Below the pieces are notes generated by a model that saw only the letters and a program-made list of their open reading frames with translations, had not been told where the DNA came from and did not search any database. 64,000 nt of DNA from Microbacterium laevaniformans (GTDB taxonomy: Bacteria > Actinomycetota > Actinomycetes > Actinomycetales > Microbacteriaceae): NCBI RefSeq assembly GCF_016907555.1, contig NZ_JAFBCE010000001.1, positions 2,728,001-2,792,000 on the forward strand. Reading direction: 5' to 3'. A program made the position numbers and the translations under genes. This document shows, piece by piece, positions 27,598-35,662 of this stretch; within the stretch, counting starts at the first letter, position 1; each line of letters starts with the position of its first letter.

Positions 27598-27660
27598 GCC
27601 ATCCGCGTGAGCCCGCCTCGGAAGGTCTCCACAGCCCCTCTGCCCCGCGAGCCTGGCGCC

Positions 27661-28281
27661 ATGTCCGCAGAGCAGATCGACGATGGCGCCCACGGGGCCG
27701 CTCAAGGCGAGAAGGCCCTCGACCGGCTCGTCGCGTTCAGCGATGCGGTCGTCGCGATCGCGATCACTCTCGTCGTGCTGCCCCTGGTGGATAAGGCGAT
27801 GGATGCCGAGTCGGCGTCGGCCTTCTTCGCCGACAACGTGACCGGGATGATCTCTGCGGCGCTGAGCTTCGTGGTGATCGCGGCCTTCTGGCGCGCCAAC
27901 CACGTGATGTTCGTGCATGCCCACGGCTACAACCGCCTGGTCGGCCGCCTGCAGACCCTCTGGCTCGCGACGATCGTCTTCCTGCCGGTCGCGACGGCAC
28001 TCGATCTCGCCGGGCCGGGTACAGACCGGGTCGGGCTGGGGGCATACATCGGAACGATGCTGCTGGGCGGGGTGATCCTGCGCGTGCAGGCGATCGCGCT
28101 GCAGCGGGCGGGGCTGAGCGACCGTGCACCCGCACCGCCGCTGAGGCACTGGATCGGCGCGATCCTGATGGCGGTCGCGCTCGTGCTCGTGCTGCTGTTT
28201 CCTGAGTACGGCGCTCTCTGGCTGCTCGTCCTGCTGCTGGAGATCCCCCTCGGCCCCCTGCTGAGCCGCCGGCCCCGCTGA
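27661..28281 (+). CDS. TMEM175-family (DUF1211) membrane protein
   Basis: 206 residues from ATG at 27661; a GTG at 27607 would add 18 residues of weaker coding character. RLVAFSDAVVAIAITLVVLPL is the first-helix signature (FSD) of bacterial TMEM175 potassium channels. About six helices follow, in line with the six-helix single-repeat bacterial form. Likely a K+-permeable channel acting in membrane potential or pH homeostasis. Confidence 0.88.
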   Translation: MSAEQIDDGAHGAAQGEKALDRLVAFSDAVVAIAITLVVLPLVDKAMDAESASAFFADNVTGMISAALSFVVIAAFWRANHVMFVHAHGYNRLVGRLQTLWLATIVFLPVATALDLAGPGTDRVGLGAYIGTMLLGGVILRVQAIALQRAGLSDRAPAPPLRHWIGAILMAVALVLVLLFPEYGALWLLVLLLEIPLGPLLSRRPR

Positions 28282-28284
28282 CGC

Positions 28285-28620
28285 TCAAGATCCCATCGCC
28301 GCCTGGAAGAGTCTGAGCGCTATCAACAGCCCCGCCACGATGCCCGCACTGGCGGCGAGCGGAACCCCGGTGAGATCCTTCTCCGTCCGCCGCGCGAAGC
28401 GTGCCGCCGCTGCGGTGCAGACAAACATCACGACGGCGACGAGGTAGTAGACGACGCCCGCGAAGTCGGCGCCTGACCAGTCGCAGCGAGGCGCACATGC
28501 GCCCCCGGCGAAGATCGTGCTCCCGACCCAGATCGCGGTCGTGATCGCGAAAGCGACGACCTGGATGACGGCGACGGCAAGAACGGATGCCGCGGCACTC
28601 CTGCCTGACCTTGTGCTCAT
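28285..28620 (-). CDS. small integral membrane protein
   Basis: 111 residues with three predicted helices (about 10-35, 52-72, 88-108) and a CAPRC motif in the loop between helices 1 and 2, facing outside. CAAACT six bases before the ATG may be a leaderless -10. No family recognised. Confidence 0.75.
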   Translation of the reverse strand: MSTRSGRSAAASVLAVAVIQVVAFAITTAIWVGSTIFAGGACAPRCDWSGADFAGVVYYLVAVVMFVCTAAAARFARRTEKDLTGVPLAASAGIVAGLLIALRLFQAAMGS

Positions 28621-28697
28621 CGGCTCAGTTTGTCGTTCTCGGTCGACGCCACGCTCCCGTTGAACGCATCGATCGGGTCGCTCGCGCCGTCCCCGCC

Positions 28698-28778
28698 TGA
28701 ACAGCAAGGGATGCCGGGCGACACGCCGCGGCATCCCTCACCCACCCCCGCGTGTCGACGGCGATCCCTTGCAGTTCG
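28698..28778. repeat. intergenic inverted repeat (family A, copy 1)
   Basis: Arms GAACAGCAAGGGATGCCG (from 28699) and CGGCGATCCCTTGCAGTTCG (ending 28778), extended by CGACACG / CGTGTCG nearer the centre. It lies downstream of the alpha-glucosidase relic. Related copies at 29280, 33309 and 33516. Confidence 0.75.
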
Positions 28779-28812
28779 GCACCCGCCCCCACCCGCAACG
28801 CGACCGGCCGGA

Positions 28813-29214
28813 TCAGCCCCCCGTGATCCAGACCGTCGTCTCCCCCGGCACGGTGTCGCCGTCGAGCGGAGTGCTCGACAGCACGACACGCCGCAGGGCG
28901 AGGGCCCGGCGGTAGAGCGAGAGGGTGGATGCCGGGTCGCTCTCCTCCGCCTCGACCGACGCGTCCGCGAACCACGACGGCTGCGGCAGGTGCGCACCCC
29001 CCGAACCGAAACCGAACGAGGAGCCCTCGCGGGTCCACGTCAGCGGCACGCGGCATCCGTCACGTCCGTACTGCTCCTAGTGGGTGCGGAAGAAGGTCGG
29101 GTCCTGCCGCTGGTCGGCGGGGATCTCCGCCACCTCGTGCAGGCCGAGCTCCTCTCCCTGATAGAGATACGCCGATCCCGGCAGCCCCAGCAGGAAACAG
29201 CGACGCCGCCCGCC
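28813..29214 (-). pseudogene. decayed alpha-glucosidase (GH13) fragment
   Basis: Reads LLGLPGSAYLYQGEELGLHE, then FFRTH, a TAG at 29077-29079, then EQYGRDGCRVPLTWTREGSS and SLYRRALALRRVVLSSTPLDG, stopping at 28813. This is the last third of a GH13 alpha-glucosidase. Three lesions are visible: the first two thirds are missing, an internal stop interrupts it, and about 45 residues present in the intact relative at 1-358 (between the RR and the VLVSS-type strand) are deleted. It lies between two family A repeats. Confidence 0.85.
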
Positions 29215-29279
29215 CGCGCCGACTGATCGCGCCGCTCCCCCCGCGCCCCCCGCGCGTCAGTGGAACGCCCATTCCCGAC

Positions 29280-29361
29280 CCGAACTGCAAGGGATGCCGA
29301 GCGACACGCCGCAGCATCCGGGCCTGACCCCGCCTGTTGCGGTCGACGCCTTGCAGTTCGG
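29280..29361. repeat. intergenic inverted repeat (family A, copy 2)
   Basis: CCGAACTGCAAGGGATGCCG at the left and CGACGCCTTGCAGTTCGG at the right, with a diverged centre. It is upstream of lgt and on the far side of the alpha-glucosidase relic from copy 1. Confidence 0.75.
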
Positions 29362-29427
29362 TCACCGCGGAACGGAACCCCGAGCCCCCCGGGCCAACTC
29401 ATACCCGGCAGGCACATAATGGCGGGC

Positions 29428-30333
29428 GTGCGCCTGAGCATCCCGAGCCCCGACCTCAGCTGGTCCAGCTTCCACGTCGGCCCGCTGACGATCCACGTCT
29501 ACGCCCTGTGCATCATCGCGGGCATCATCGCCGCGGTGATCATCACCGAGCGGCGGCTGCGCGCCCGCGGGGTGCCGGCGGGCACCGTGCTCGACGTGGC
29601 GCTGTGGACGGTTCCCCTGGGCATCGTGGCGGCTCGGATCTACCACGTGCTCACGCACATGGGCGACTACTTCGCCCCCGGCGACAATCCGTGGGCGGTC
29701 GTCGCGATCTGGGACGGCGGCAACGCCATCTACGGATCGATGATCGGCGGCGCGATCGGCATCTACATCGCCACGCGGCGCGCCGGCATCCGCTTCTTCG
29801 CCTTCGCCGATGCGCTCGCGCCGGCGCTGCTGGTCGCGCAGGCGATCGGGCGGCTCGGCAACTACGTCAACCAGGAGCTTTTCGGCCTGCCGACGACGCT
29901 CCCGTGGGGGTTGGAGATCTCCCCCAACGCGCCGATGTTCCCGCACGGCGTCGCGCCCGGCACGCTCTTTCACCCGCTGTTCCTCTACGAGATGATCTGG
30001 AACCTCATCGGTGCCGCGCTCATCATCCTCCTCGAGCGCACGGTGCGTCTCGGCTGGGGCCGCAGCATCGCGGCGTACTTCATCTGGTACGGCCTGGGTC
30101 GCAGCTGGCTGGAGGCGATCCGCATCGACCCCACGAGCGACGCACCTCTCGGCATCCCGGCGAACATCTGGGCATCGTTCGCCGTCGTGCTGCTGGGCGT
30201 CGCGATCTTCGTCGTGCAGACGGTGCGCCATCGTGGCGAGCCCGATACGTCGCCGCTCACCGCCGCGGAGCAGCAGCGGCAGGATGCCGAGAAGCTCGCC
30301 GTGACCCGCGAGGACGCACCGCAGCCGTCGTGA
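29428..30333 (+). CDS. lgt: prolipoprotein diacylglyceryl transferase
   Basis: 301 residues with seven membrane helices. The Lgt signature is GRLGNYVNQELFG at residues 141-153, with WDGGNAIYGSMIGG before it and WYGLGRSWLEAIR near the end. Lgt moves diacylglycerol from phosphatidylglycerol onto the lipobox cysteine, the first step of lipoprotein maturation. CATAAT (29415-29420) lies seven bases before this GTG; an in-frame ATG at 29419 would add three residues. The last ~40 residues form a soluble tail. Confidence 0.95.
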   Translation: MRLSIPSPDLSWSSFHVGPLTIHVYALCIIAGIIAAVIITERRLRARGVPAGTVLDVALWTVPLGIVAARIYHVLTHMGDYFAPGDNPWAVVAIWDGGNAIYGSMIGGAIGIYIATRRAGIRFFAFADALAPALLVAQAIGRLGNYVNQELFGLPTTLPWGLEISPNAPMFPHGVAPGTLFHPLFLYEMIWNLIGAALIILLERTVRLGWGRSIAAYFIWYGLGRSWLEAIRIDPTSDAPLGIPANIWASFAVVLLGVAIFVVQTVRHRGEPDTSPLTAAEQQRQDAEKLAVTREDAPQPS

Positions 30334-30381
30334 CGAGCGCCGCCCCACCGGGGGGCTGACGTGGACGCGTCCCGCGGGAGC

Positions 30382-30516
30382 TCAGCTCGGTGCGTCCGCG
30401 CCGAACGCTGCTGCGCCTGGACCGTGGAGGTGCCCCGTCGCGGGATCGACCCAGTTGCCGGAGCCTGTCATGCGGTGCCAACGCGTGTGGAACGCGAGGT
30501 CGGTGTCAAGGACCCG
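30382..30516 (-). pseudogene. 3' remnant of an unidentified gene
   Basis: A 44-residue stretch with strong third-position G+C reads LDTDLAFHTRWHRMTGSG, then NWVDPATGHLHGPG, and ends in TGA at 30382-30384. There is no start codon, and the family B repeat at 30530 begins right where the frame loses coding character. Probably the tail of a lost gene. Confidence 0.4.
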
Positions 30517-30529
30517 TCAATCTATCCGT

Positions 30530-30612
30530 GTACAACTCCGGAGTTTTGGCGACGGCGAGCCCCGAAGGGGCGCTGAACCGGCAGACAGCCCGAGATTTCC
30601 GGAGTTATGAAC
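30530..30612. repeat. intergenic inverted repeat (family B, copy 2)
   Basis: GTACAACTCCGGAG at 30530-30543 pairs imperfectly with TTTCCGGAGTTATGAAC at 30596-30612. Its arms match those of the copy at 3837-3922, and like that copy it lies between convergent genes. Confidence 0.7.
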
Positions 30613-30674
30613 GCACGGCCGGAGTAACTCCACCCGAGAGGGCCGGCGCCAGCAGCGGCAGGATGCCGAGGCGC

Positions 30675-31010
30675 TCAGTCCCGCGGGGTCTTGATCATCG
30701 CGCCCGCGACGAGGAACACGATGGCGGCGGCCGGCTGCACGAGCGACCAGACCAAGCCGTCGAACCCGAACGGGATGACGGGGTTCCAGGCCACCGCGAT
30801 CACGGCGAACACCGCCGCCCACACCCATTGACGCGCCTGCACGGCGAACCAGCCGACGATCAGCGCCAGGATCGCGGCGACGAAGAGCACCACGATCCCC
30901 CAGCCCGCCGTCAGCAGCACGGGCGCGAGGAACAGCACGGCGGCGGCAAGCAAGGCCGGCGCCAGGGCGTTGCGCTGGAAGGTCGGCTCGGTGCGCTTCG
31001 TCCCGCTCAT
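30675..31010 (-). CDS. small integral membrane protein
   Basis: 111 residues with four helices and the central motif WNPVIPFGFDGLVW between helices 3 and 4. Its ATG overlaps the stop of the alcohol dehydrogenase gene by four bases (31007-31010), so it is translated from the same mRNA. Resembles the DUF6804-type small membrane proteins in size and motif, which is tentative. Confidence 0.8.
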   Translation of the reverse strand: MSGTKRTEPTFQRNALAPALLAAAVLFLAPVLLTAGWGIVVLFVAAILALIVGWFAVQARQWVWAAVFAVIAVAWNPVIPFGFDGLVWSLVQPAAAIVFLVAGAMIKTPRD

Positions 31011-32050
31011 GCGAGAACTCCCGGATCGATCATCGTCATACCGGCAAGCGTGGCACGGTCGAAGGTGGGCAGTAGCGCCGCGGCCTCGGCGAGCGAGATC
31101 GTGCGCTCGATGAGTTCCTGCGGACGCAGGCGTCCCTCGGCGATGAGCTCGAGCATCGCCGGATAGTCGACGGCGGCCATGCCGTGGCTGCCGAGCACGT
31201 CGAGTTCCCACGCGATCACGCGGGCCATCGGCATTGCCGACAACCCCGTCTCCGACGGGAGCAGCCCGACCTGCACGTGGCGGCCGCGACGACGCAGGCT
31301 CAGCACGGCGTCGGCCGCCGTCTGCTCCGCGCCCACCGCGTCGATCGAGACGTGCGCGCCTCCGCCGGTGATCCGGCGCACGGCATCGGGCACGTCCACC
31401 CCGTCGGCGACGACGACGGCATCGGCGCCGAGAGCGGATGCCGCGTCCAGCGCGGCCTGGTTGCGGTCGACGGCCACGACGTGAGCACCGAGCGCGCGGG
31501 CGATCATGACGACACTGAGTCCCACCCCACCCGCCCCGACCACGACGACCCACTCGCCGGGTTGCGCGTGCGCGCGTCCGGTGAGCGCACGGAACGCGGT
31601 CGCGAAGCGGCATCCGAGGGCGGCAGCGGCGGCGAAGGAGACGTCGTCGGGAATGCGCACGAGGTTGGTGTCGGCGGCGTGCAGCGCAACGCGCTCGGCG
31701 AACGAGCCCCAGTGCGTGAACCCGGGCTGCTGCTGATCGGGGCACACCTGCGCGTCGCCCGCGCGGCACCACCCGCATGCCCCGCAGCCGCAGACGAACG
31801 GCACGGTCACCCGGTCACCGACGGCGAAACGCTCGACGCCCGCGCCGGTCTCGACGATCACGCCGGCGAGCTCGTGGCCCGGAACGTGCGGCACAGCGAT
31901 GTCGTCGTGACCCGCCCAGGCATGCCAGTCGCTGCGGCACAGCCCCGTCGCCCGCACCTCGACGACCACGCCGCCGGCGGGTGCGACCGGGTCAGCGACC
32001 GCACGCACCGCCAACGGTGCGCCGACGGCATCCATCACCACTGCACGCAT
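31007..32050 (-). CDS. zinc-dependent alcohol dehydrogenase
   Basis: 347 residues, medium-chain dehydrogenase. Catalytic zinc ligands are in GLCRSDWHAW and PGHELAG. Four structural-zinc cysteines are in VCGCGACGWCRAGDAQVC. The Rossmann motif is VVGAGGVGLSVV. HDDIAVPHVPGHE and CPDQQQPGFTHWGSFAE place it with the alcohol dehydrogenases acting on primary alcohols or aldehydes. Coupled to the small membrane protein downstream. Confidence 0.93.
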   Translation of the reverse strand: MRAVVMDAVGAPLAVRAVADPVAPAGGVVVEVRATGLCRSDWHAWAGHDDIAVPHVPGHELAGVIVETGAGVERFAVGDRVTVPFVCGCGACGWCRAGDAQVCPDQQQPGFTHWGSFAERVALHAADTNLVRIPDDVSFAAAAALGCRFATAFRALTGRAHAQPGEWVVVVGAGGVGLSVVMIARALGAHVVAVDRNQAALDAASALGADAVVVADGVDVPDAVRRITGGGAHVSIDAVGAEQTAADAVLSLRRRGRHVQVGLLPSETGLSAMPMARVIAWELDVLGSHGMAAVDYPAMLELIAEGRLRPQELIERTISLAEAAALLPTFDRATLAGMTMIDPGVLA

Positions 32051-32092
32051 CCGGACCCTTTCGTCCCCTTCACGCTAGTTGGTGCACCCCGC

Positions 32093-33226
32093 TCACGCGG
32101 CGGCCGGAGCCGCTGCCGCGGGAACGGGAGGTGCCGGCGCGGCGGCGTCCGCATACGCACGCGCCTGGCGGACGAACAGCATCAGCCACGCGAACAGCAG
32201 CCCCGCGATGATGAACTCCGAGCCGGTGAGGTTGTAATAGTCGATCGGCACCCAGAGAGCGACCGCCACCACGATGCCCGCGACGACCAGCACCGAGAAG
32301 ACCGCGATATCGCGGCCGATCCCGGGAACGAGAGTCAGCAGGCATCCGACCAGCACGCCGAAGATGACGACCATTCCGGATGCCGCGCCCACGTGCACAG
32401 GGAAAGCGACGGCGTCCGGGACGAACCCGGCCACCATCAAACACAGGCCGATCACGGCGAACAGCCAGGCGAACAGGCGGGCACGGCGCTGTGGGGTGTC
32501 GACGTGCGCACGCAAACCCACCTCGAGGTCGTGAGCGACGAAGTTGGCGAGCGCGGTGATGACGGCGCCGGTCGTGATGAGCGAGAGGTTGAACTGGTAG
32601 CCGGCGTAGCCCGACTCGTTGCCCAGTTCGGAGAAGTGGAACCTCCACCAATCGCCCTGTGAGGCGCTGACCATGCTCGCCAGCGTGCCGATGAACAGCA
32701 CGAGGGTGGCCAGGGAAGCGACCCCGGTCGAGGTGACACGTGCCCCCGAGACCGATGCAACGTAGGTCATCGTGCCGACGGCGGCGGCGACCAGCGCCGC
32801 GGCACCGAACGGGTCGATCGTGAGGCCTCGGAAACCCAGCTGGAACAGCTCCGCGACGGCCACGACGACCAACGCCGCCAGCATCATCATCGCCGCAGAC
32901 AGGGCGATCAGATCGGTTGCCCGTTTGGCGCGCGGCAGGCTGTTGCGCCAGGCGAGATATCCACGGCGCCGTTCGCGCGCGAACGAGACGGCGAACGCCG
33001 GACCGGCCGCGATCGCCGCGAGCAGCGCCGCAAGGCTGCCGACCGACTCGCCGCCGCCGAGCGGCATCCGCGCCCCGCCCATGACGAGCACGGTGGTGGC
33101 GGCGGCAACGAGCGCGGATCCCAGCGACCAGCGGGTGGCGCGGGACTCGACGCTCGGTGAGAAGCGGGGCGTCTCGGATGCCGCGTGGTGTGTCCATCGC
33201 GCGGGGGACGGCCGCCATCTGCTCAC
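32093..33226 (-). CDS. multi-spanning membrane protein of unknown function
   Basis: 377 residues with about ten predicted helices and an Ala/Pro-rich C-terminal tail. The outer loop containing DWWRFHFSELGNESGYAGYQFN, cut here as DWWRFHFSELG, resembles the second helix loop of DUF998-type proteins, which is suggestive only. TAAGCT six bases before GTG at 33226 marks a leaderless start. Confidence 0.8.
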   Translation of the reverse strand: MSRWRPSPARWTHHAASETPRFSPSVESRATRWSLGSALVAAATTVLVMGGARMPLGGGESVGSLAALLAAIAAGPAFAVSFARERRRGYLAWRNSLPRAKRATDLIALSAAMMMLAALVVVAVAELFQLGFRGLTIDPFGAAALVAAAVGTMTYVASVSGARVTSTGVASLATLVLFIGTLASMVSASQGDWWRFHFSELGNESGYAGYQFNLSLITTGAVITALANFVAHDLEVGLRAHVDTPQRRARLFAWLFAVIGLCLMVAGFVPDAVAFPVHVGAASGMVVIFGVLVGCLLTLVPGIGRDIAVFSVLVVAGIVVAVALWVPIDYYNLTGSEFIIAGLLFAWLMLFVRQARAYADAAAPAPPVPAAAAPAAA

Positions 33227-33238
33227 GCGTCGAGCTTA
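33227..33238 (-). promoter_or_regulatory. leaderless promoter -10 box for the membrane protein
   Basis: TAAGCT (minus strand 33238-33233), six bases, GTG at 33226. Confidence 0.5.
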
Positions 33239-33308
33239 CTTTCGACCTGCTCGCACGCCGGTCGCCGCCGGGCCAGGACTTCGCTCGCCTGCTGCATCCC
33301 ACCCATAG

Positions 33309-33391
33309 CCCGAACTGCAAGGCGGCCGCGGGAACACGCCGCCCGGGCGCGCGTCGCACCGGCGTGTCGCCCGGCATCCCTTGCACTTCGG
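33309..33391. repeat. intergenic inverted repeat (family A, copy 3)
   Basis: CCCGAACTGCAAGG at the left, GGCATCCCTTGCACTTCGG at the right, with inner arms ACACGCCG / CGGCGTGT. Its central and right parts are nearly identical to copy 4 at 33516-33597, indicating recent local duplication or gene conversion. Confidence 0.8.
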
Positions 33392-33515
33392 ATGCCGGGG
33401 GTGTGGGCGTCGCCCGGGCACGCACGCCCCCGGCGCGCCGCGCGCCGATCCGGGCCACCCCACACCGCCCCGCGGGCACCCCAGGCCATGGCTACCTCCC
33501 CCAGCGCACCCCGGC

Positions 33516-33597
33516 CCGAACTGCAAGGCCACCGCGGGGACACGCCGCCCGGGCGCGCGTCGCACCGGCGTGTCGCCCGGCATCCCTTGCACTTCGG
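33516..33597. repeat. intergenic inverted repeat (family A, copy 4)
   Basis: Same arms as copy 3 and a run of over 60 bases identical to it from ACACGCCGCCCGGGCG onward; only the bases after CTGCAAGG differ. Both copies lie downstream of the dihydrofolate reductase-like gene. The 33227-33668 gap otherwise shows no coding frame. Confidence 0.8.
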
Positions 33598-33668
33598 ATG
33601 CCGCCGCCGCATGCCGCCGCTCCCGCCGGCGGTCGGCACGCCTGCAGACCCCCGCCCATCGCACGCGC

Positions 33669-34244
33669 TCAGCGCGGGGGCCGCACCACGCGGTAGGGCA
33701 ACGCCTGGATGCCGCGGGCCCACCGGTGGCTCGAGACGAGTCCGAGGCTCGTCGGACCGACGCCCGGCGGATAGAACGGGGTGCCCCCGCCGAGCAGGAT
33801 CGGGTACACGACGCTCCGATACTCGTCCACGAGTCCGGCTGCGGCCACCGCGGCCGCCAGTGTCGCACCCCCGATCGCGATCTCCCCGACCTCGTCGTCG
33901 TCGCGCAGGCGCGCGATCTCCTCCACGAGATCGCCCTGCAGCAACCTGGTGTTCTGCCCGGGCGCAGCATCCAGCGTCGACGAGACGACGATCTTCGGCA
34001 GCGCTTTCCACACCTCGGCGAACTCGCGCTCAAGCGACTCGAAGGTGGGCTCGACGTCGGGATCCTCCCAGTACCGCATCGTCTCGTAGAGGCGCCGGCC
34101 CAGGAAGTGGGCGCTGAGACCACGCACCTCCTCGAGGGCGGCACGGAAGATGTGCTCGTCGGGCGCACCCCAGTCGAAGCGCCCCTCGGCATCCGTGATG
34201 TAGCCGTCGAGCGAGTGCGACATGGAGAACACGATCAGTCCCAT
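33669..34244 (-). CDS. dihydrofolate reductase family protein (RibD C-terminal type)
   Basis: 191 residues, the RibD_C/YyaP-type fold: MSHSLDGYITDAEGRFDW at the start, LGRRLYETMRYWED in the middle, GEIAIGGATLAA (nucleotide loop) and YRSVVYPILLGGGTPFYP near the end. An AAGGAG ribosome-binding site precedes the ATG. The family reduces pterin- or flavin-precursor-like compounds; its substrate here is unknown. Confidence 0.92.
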   Translation of the reverse strand: MGLIVFSMSHSLDGYITDAEGRFDWGAPDEHIFRAALEEVRGLSAHFLGRRLYETMRYWEDPDVEPTFESLEREFAEVWKALPKIVVSSTLDAAPGQNTRLLQGDLVEEIARLRDDDEVGEIAIGGATLAAAVAAAGLVDEYRSVVYPILLGGGTPFYPPGVGPTSLGLVSSHRWARGIQALPYRVVRPPR

Positions 34245-34342
34245 GTTCCGCTCCTTCGCGTCGGTGCCGTCGATGTGGGCCCGAGGCTACACCGAGCGCC
34301 CGCGGCGCGACACGGGGTCGGCCGCCGCGGCCGGCCTCCGAT

Positions 34343-35614
34343 TCACACGGATGCCGAGGTCAGCACGCCCCCGTTCGAGGCCCGCGGCACGAGGCGCTCG
34401 AGCTGCGTCACGTGCCGCGGCTCGAGCTCGGCGAGGGTCGACACGCCCAGGAGCTTCATGGTGCGCTCGATCTCGGTGCGGAGGATCTCGATCGTGCGGT
34501 CGACACCCTGACGTCCGCCCGCCATCAGGCCGTAGAGGTAGGCGCGCCCGATCAGCGTGAACTTCGCCCCCATCGCCACGGCCGCGACGATGTCGGCGCC
34601 GTTCATGATGCCGGTGTCGATCATGACCGTGGCATCTTTGCCGACCTCGCGCACGACCTCCGGCAGGAGGTGGAACGGGATGGGCGCCCGGTCGAGCTGC
34701 CGTCCGCCGTGGTTGGAGAGGATGATGCCGTCGACGCCGCGGTCGATGAGACGCTTCGAGTCCTCGACGTTCTGCACGCCCTTGACCACGATCTTGCCGG
34801 GCCAGAGGCTGCGGATGACGTCGAGGTCGTCGTAGCTGATGGTCGGGTCCATCGCGGAGTTCAGCAGCTCGCCCACCGTGCCGCCGGTCGTCGACAGCGA
34901 CGCGAACTCGAGCTTGGGGGTGGTGAGGAAGTCGATCCACCACCAGGGCCGCGGGATGGCGTTGATGATGGTGCCGACCGTCAGCTGCGGCGGGATCGAG
35001 AAGCCGTTGCGCTTGTCGCGCAGGCGCGCGCCCGCGACGGGGGTGTCGACGGTGAACTGCAGCGTGTCGAAGCCCGCGGCCGCCGCCCGTCGGACGAGAC
35101 CGTACGAGATCTCGCGGTCGCGCATGACGTACAGCTGGAACCAGTTGCGCCCGTGCGGGTTCGCGGCCCTGACGTCCTCGATCGAGGTGGTGCCGAGGGT
35201 CGAGAGGGTGAACGGGATGCCGGCGGCACCGGCGGCTCCCGCCCCCGCCGTCTCGCCCTCGGTCTGCATCAGCCGGGTGAAGCCGGTGGGCGCGATGCCG
35301 AAGGGCAGCGCCGAGGGGCCACCGAGGATCTCCGTCGACATGTCGACCTCGGCGGCGGGGCGCAGGATGTCGGGATGGAACTCGATGTCCTGGAAGGCCT
35401 GGCGGGCGCGCGCCAGCGACAGCTCGCCCTCCGCCGCACCATCGGTGTAGTCGAAGGCGGCCTTCGGCGTACGACGCTTGGCGATCGTGCGCAGGTCGGC
35501 GATCGTGAGGGCGCCCTCGAGACGGCGCTTGCGGCCGTCGAGTTCGGGCTTCTTGAACTGCATGAGCTCCAGGAGCTCGCCGGGCTTGGGCAGCTGACGC
35601 TTCACGGGTGACAT
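34343..35614 (-). CDS. lldD: L-lactate dehydrogenase (FMN, quinone-linked)
   Basis: 423 residues, FMN-dependent alpha-hydroxy-acid oxidase family. The active-site histidine is in SNHGGRQLD, with the FMN-binding lysine in GKIVVKGV and [11 protein letters not shown] in the barrel. LldD oxidises L-lactate to pyruvate at the membrane and passes electrons to quinone. Downstream of lldP (48-base gap) in a lactate-use operon controlled by the divergent lldR. Confidence 0.93.
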   Translation of the reverse strand: MSPVKRQLPKPGELLELMQFKKPELDGRKRRLEGALTIADLRTIAKRRTPKAAFDYTDGAAEGELSLARARQAFQDIEFHPDILRPAAEVDMSTEILGGPSALPFGIAPTGFTRLMQTEGETAGAGAAGAAGIPFTLSTLGTTSIEDVRAANPHGRNWFQLYVMRDREISYGLVRRAAAAGFDTLQFTVDTPVAGARLRDKRNGFSIPPQLTVGTIINAIPRPWWWIDFLTTPKLEFASLSTTGGTVGELLNSAMDPTISYDDLDVIRSLWPGKIVVKGVQNVEDSKRLIDRGVDGIILSNHGGRQLDRAPIPFHLLPEVVREVGKDATVMIDTGIMNGADIVAAVAMGAKFTLIGRAYLYGLMAGGRQGVDRTIEILRTEIERTMKLLGVSTLAELEPRHVTQLERLVPRASNGGVLTSASV

Positions 35615-35662
35615 GGCGGGCCTTTCAGGTGGGGACGACGGTGTGTGGTGACGCGGGCCGGA

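Noticed and set aside
27607..27660. Upstream GTG as start of the TMEM175-like gene
   Set aside because: The 18 extra residues show weaker codon bias and no family similarity; ATG at 27661 fits the domain start.
30361..30576. Short rightward frame after lgt
   Set aside because: Opposite the minus-strand remnant, which has the better third-position composition.
33309..33597. CRISPR-like repeats
   Set aside because: Only two close copies, each a self-complementary hairpin, with no unique spacers of constant length and no cas genes.
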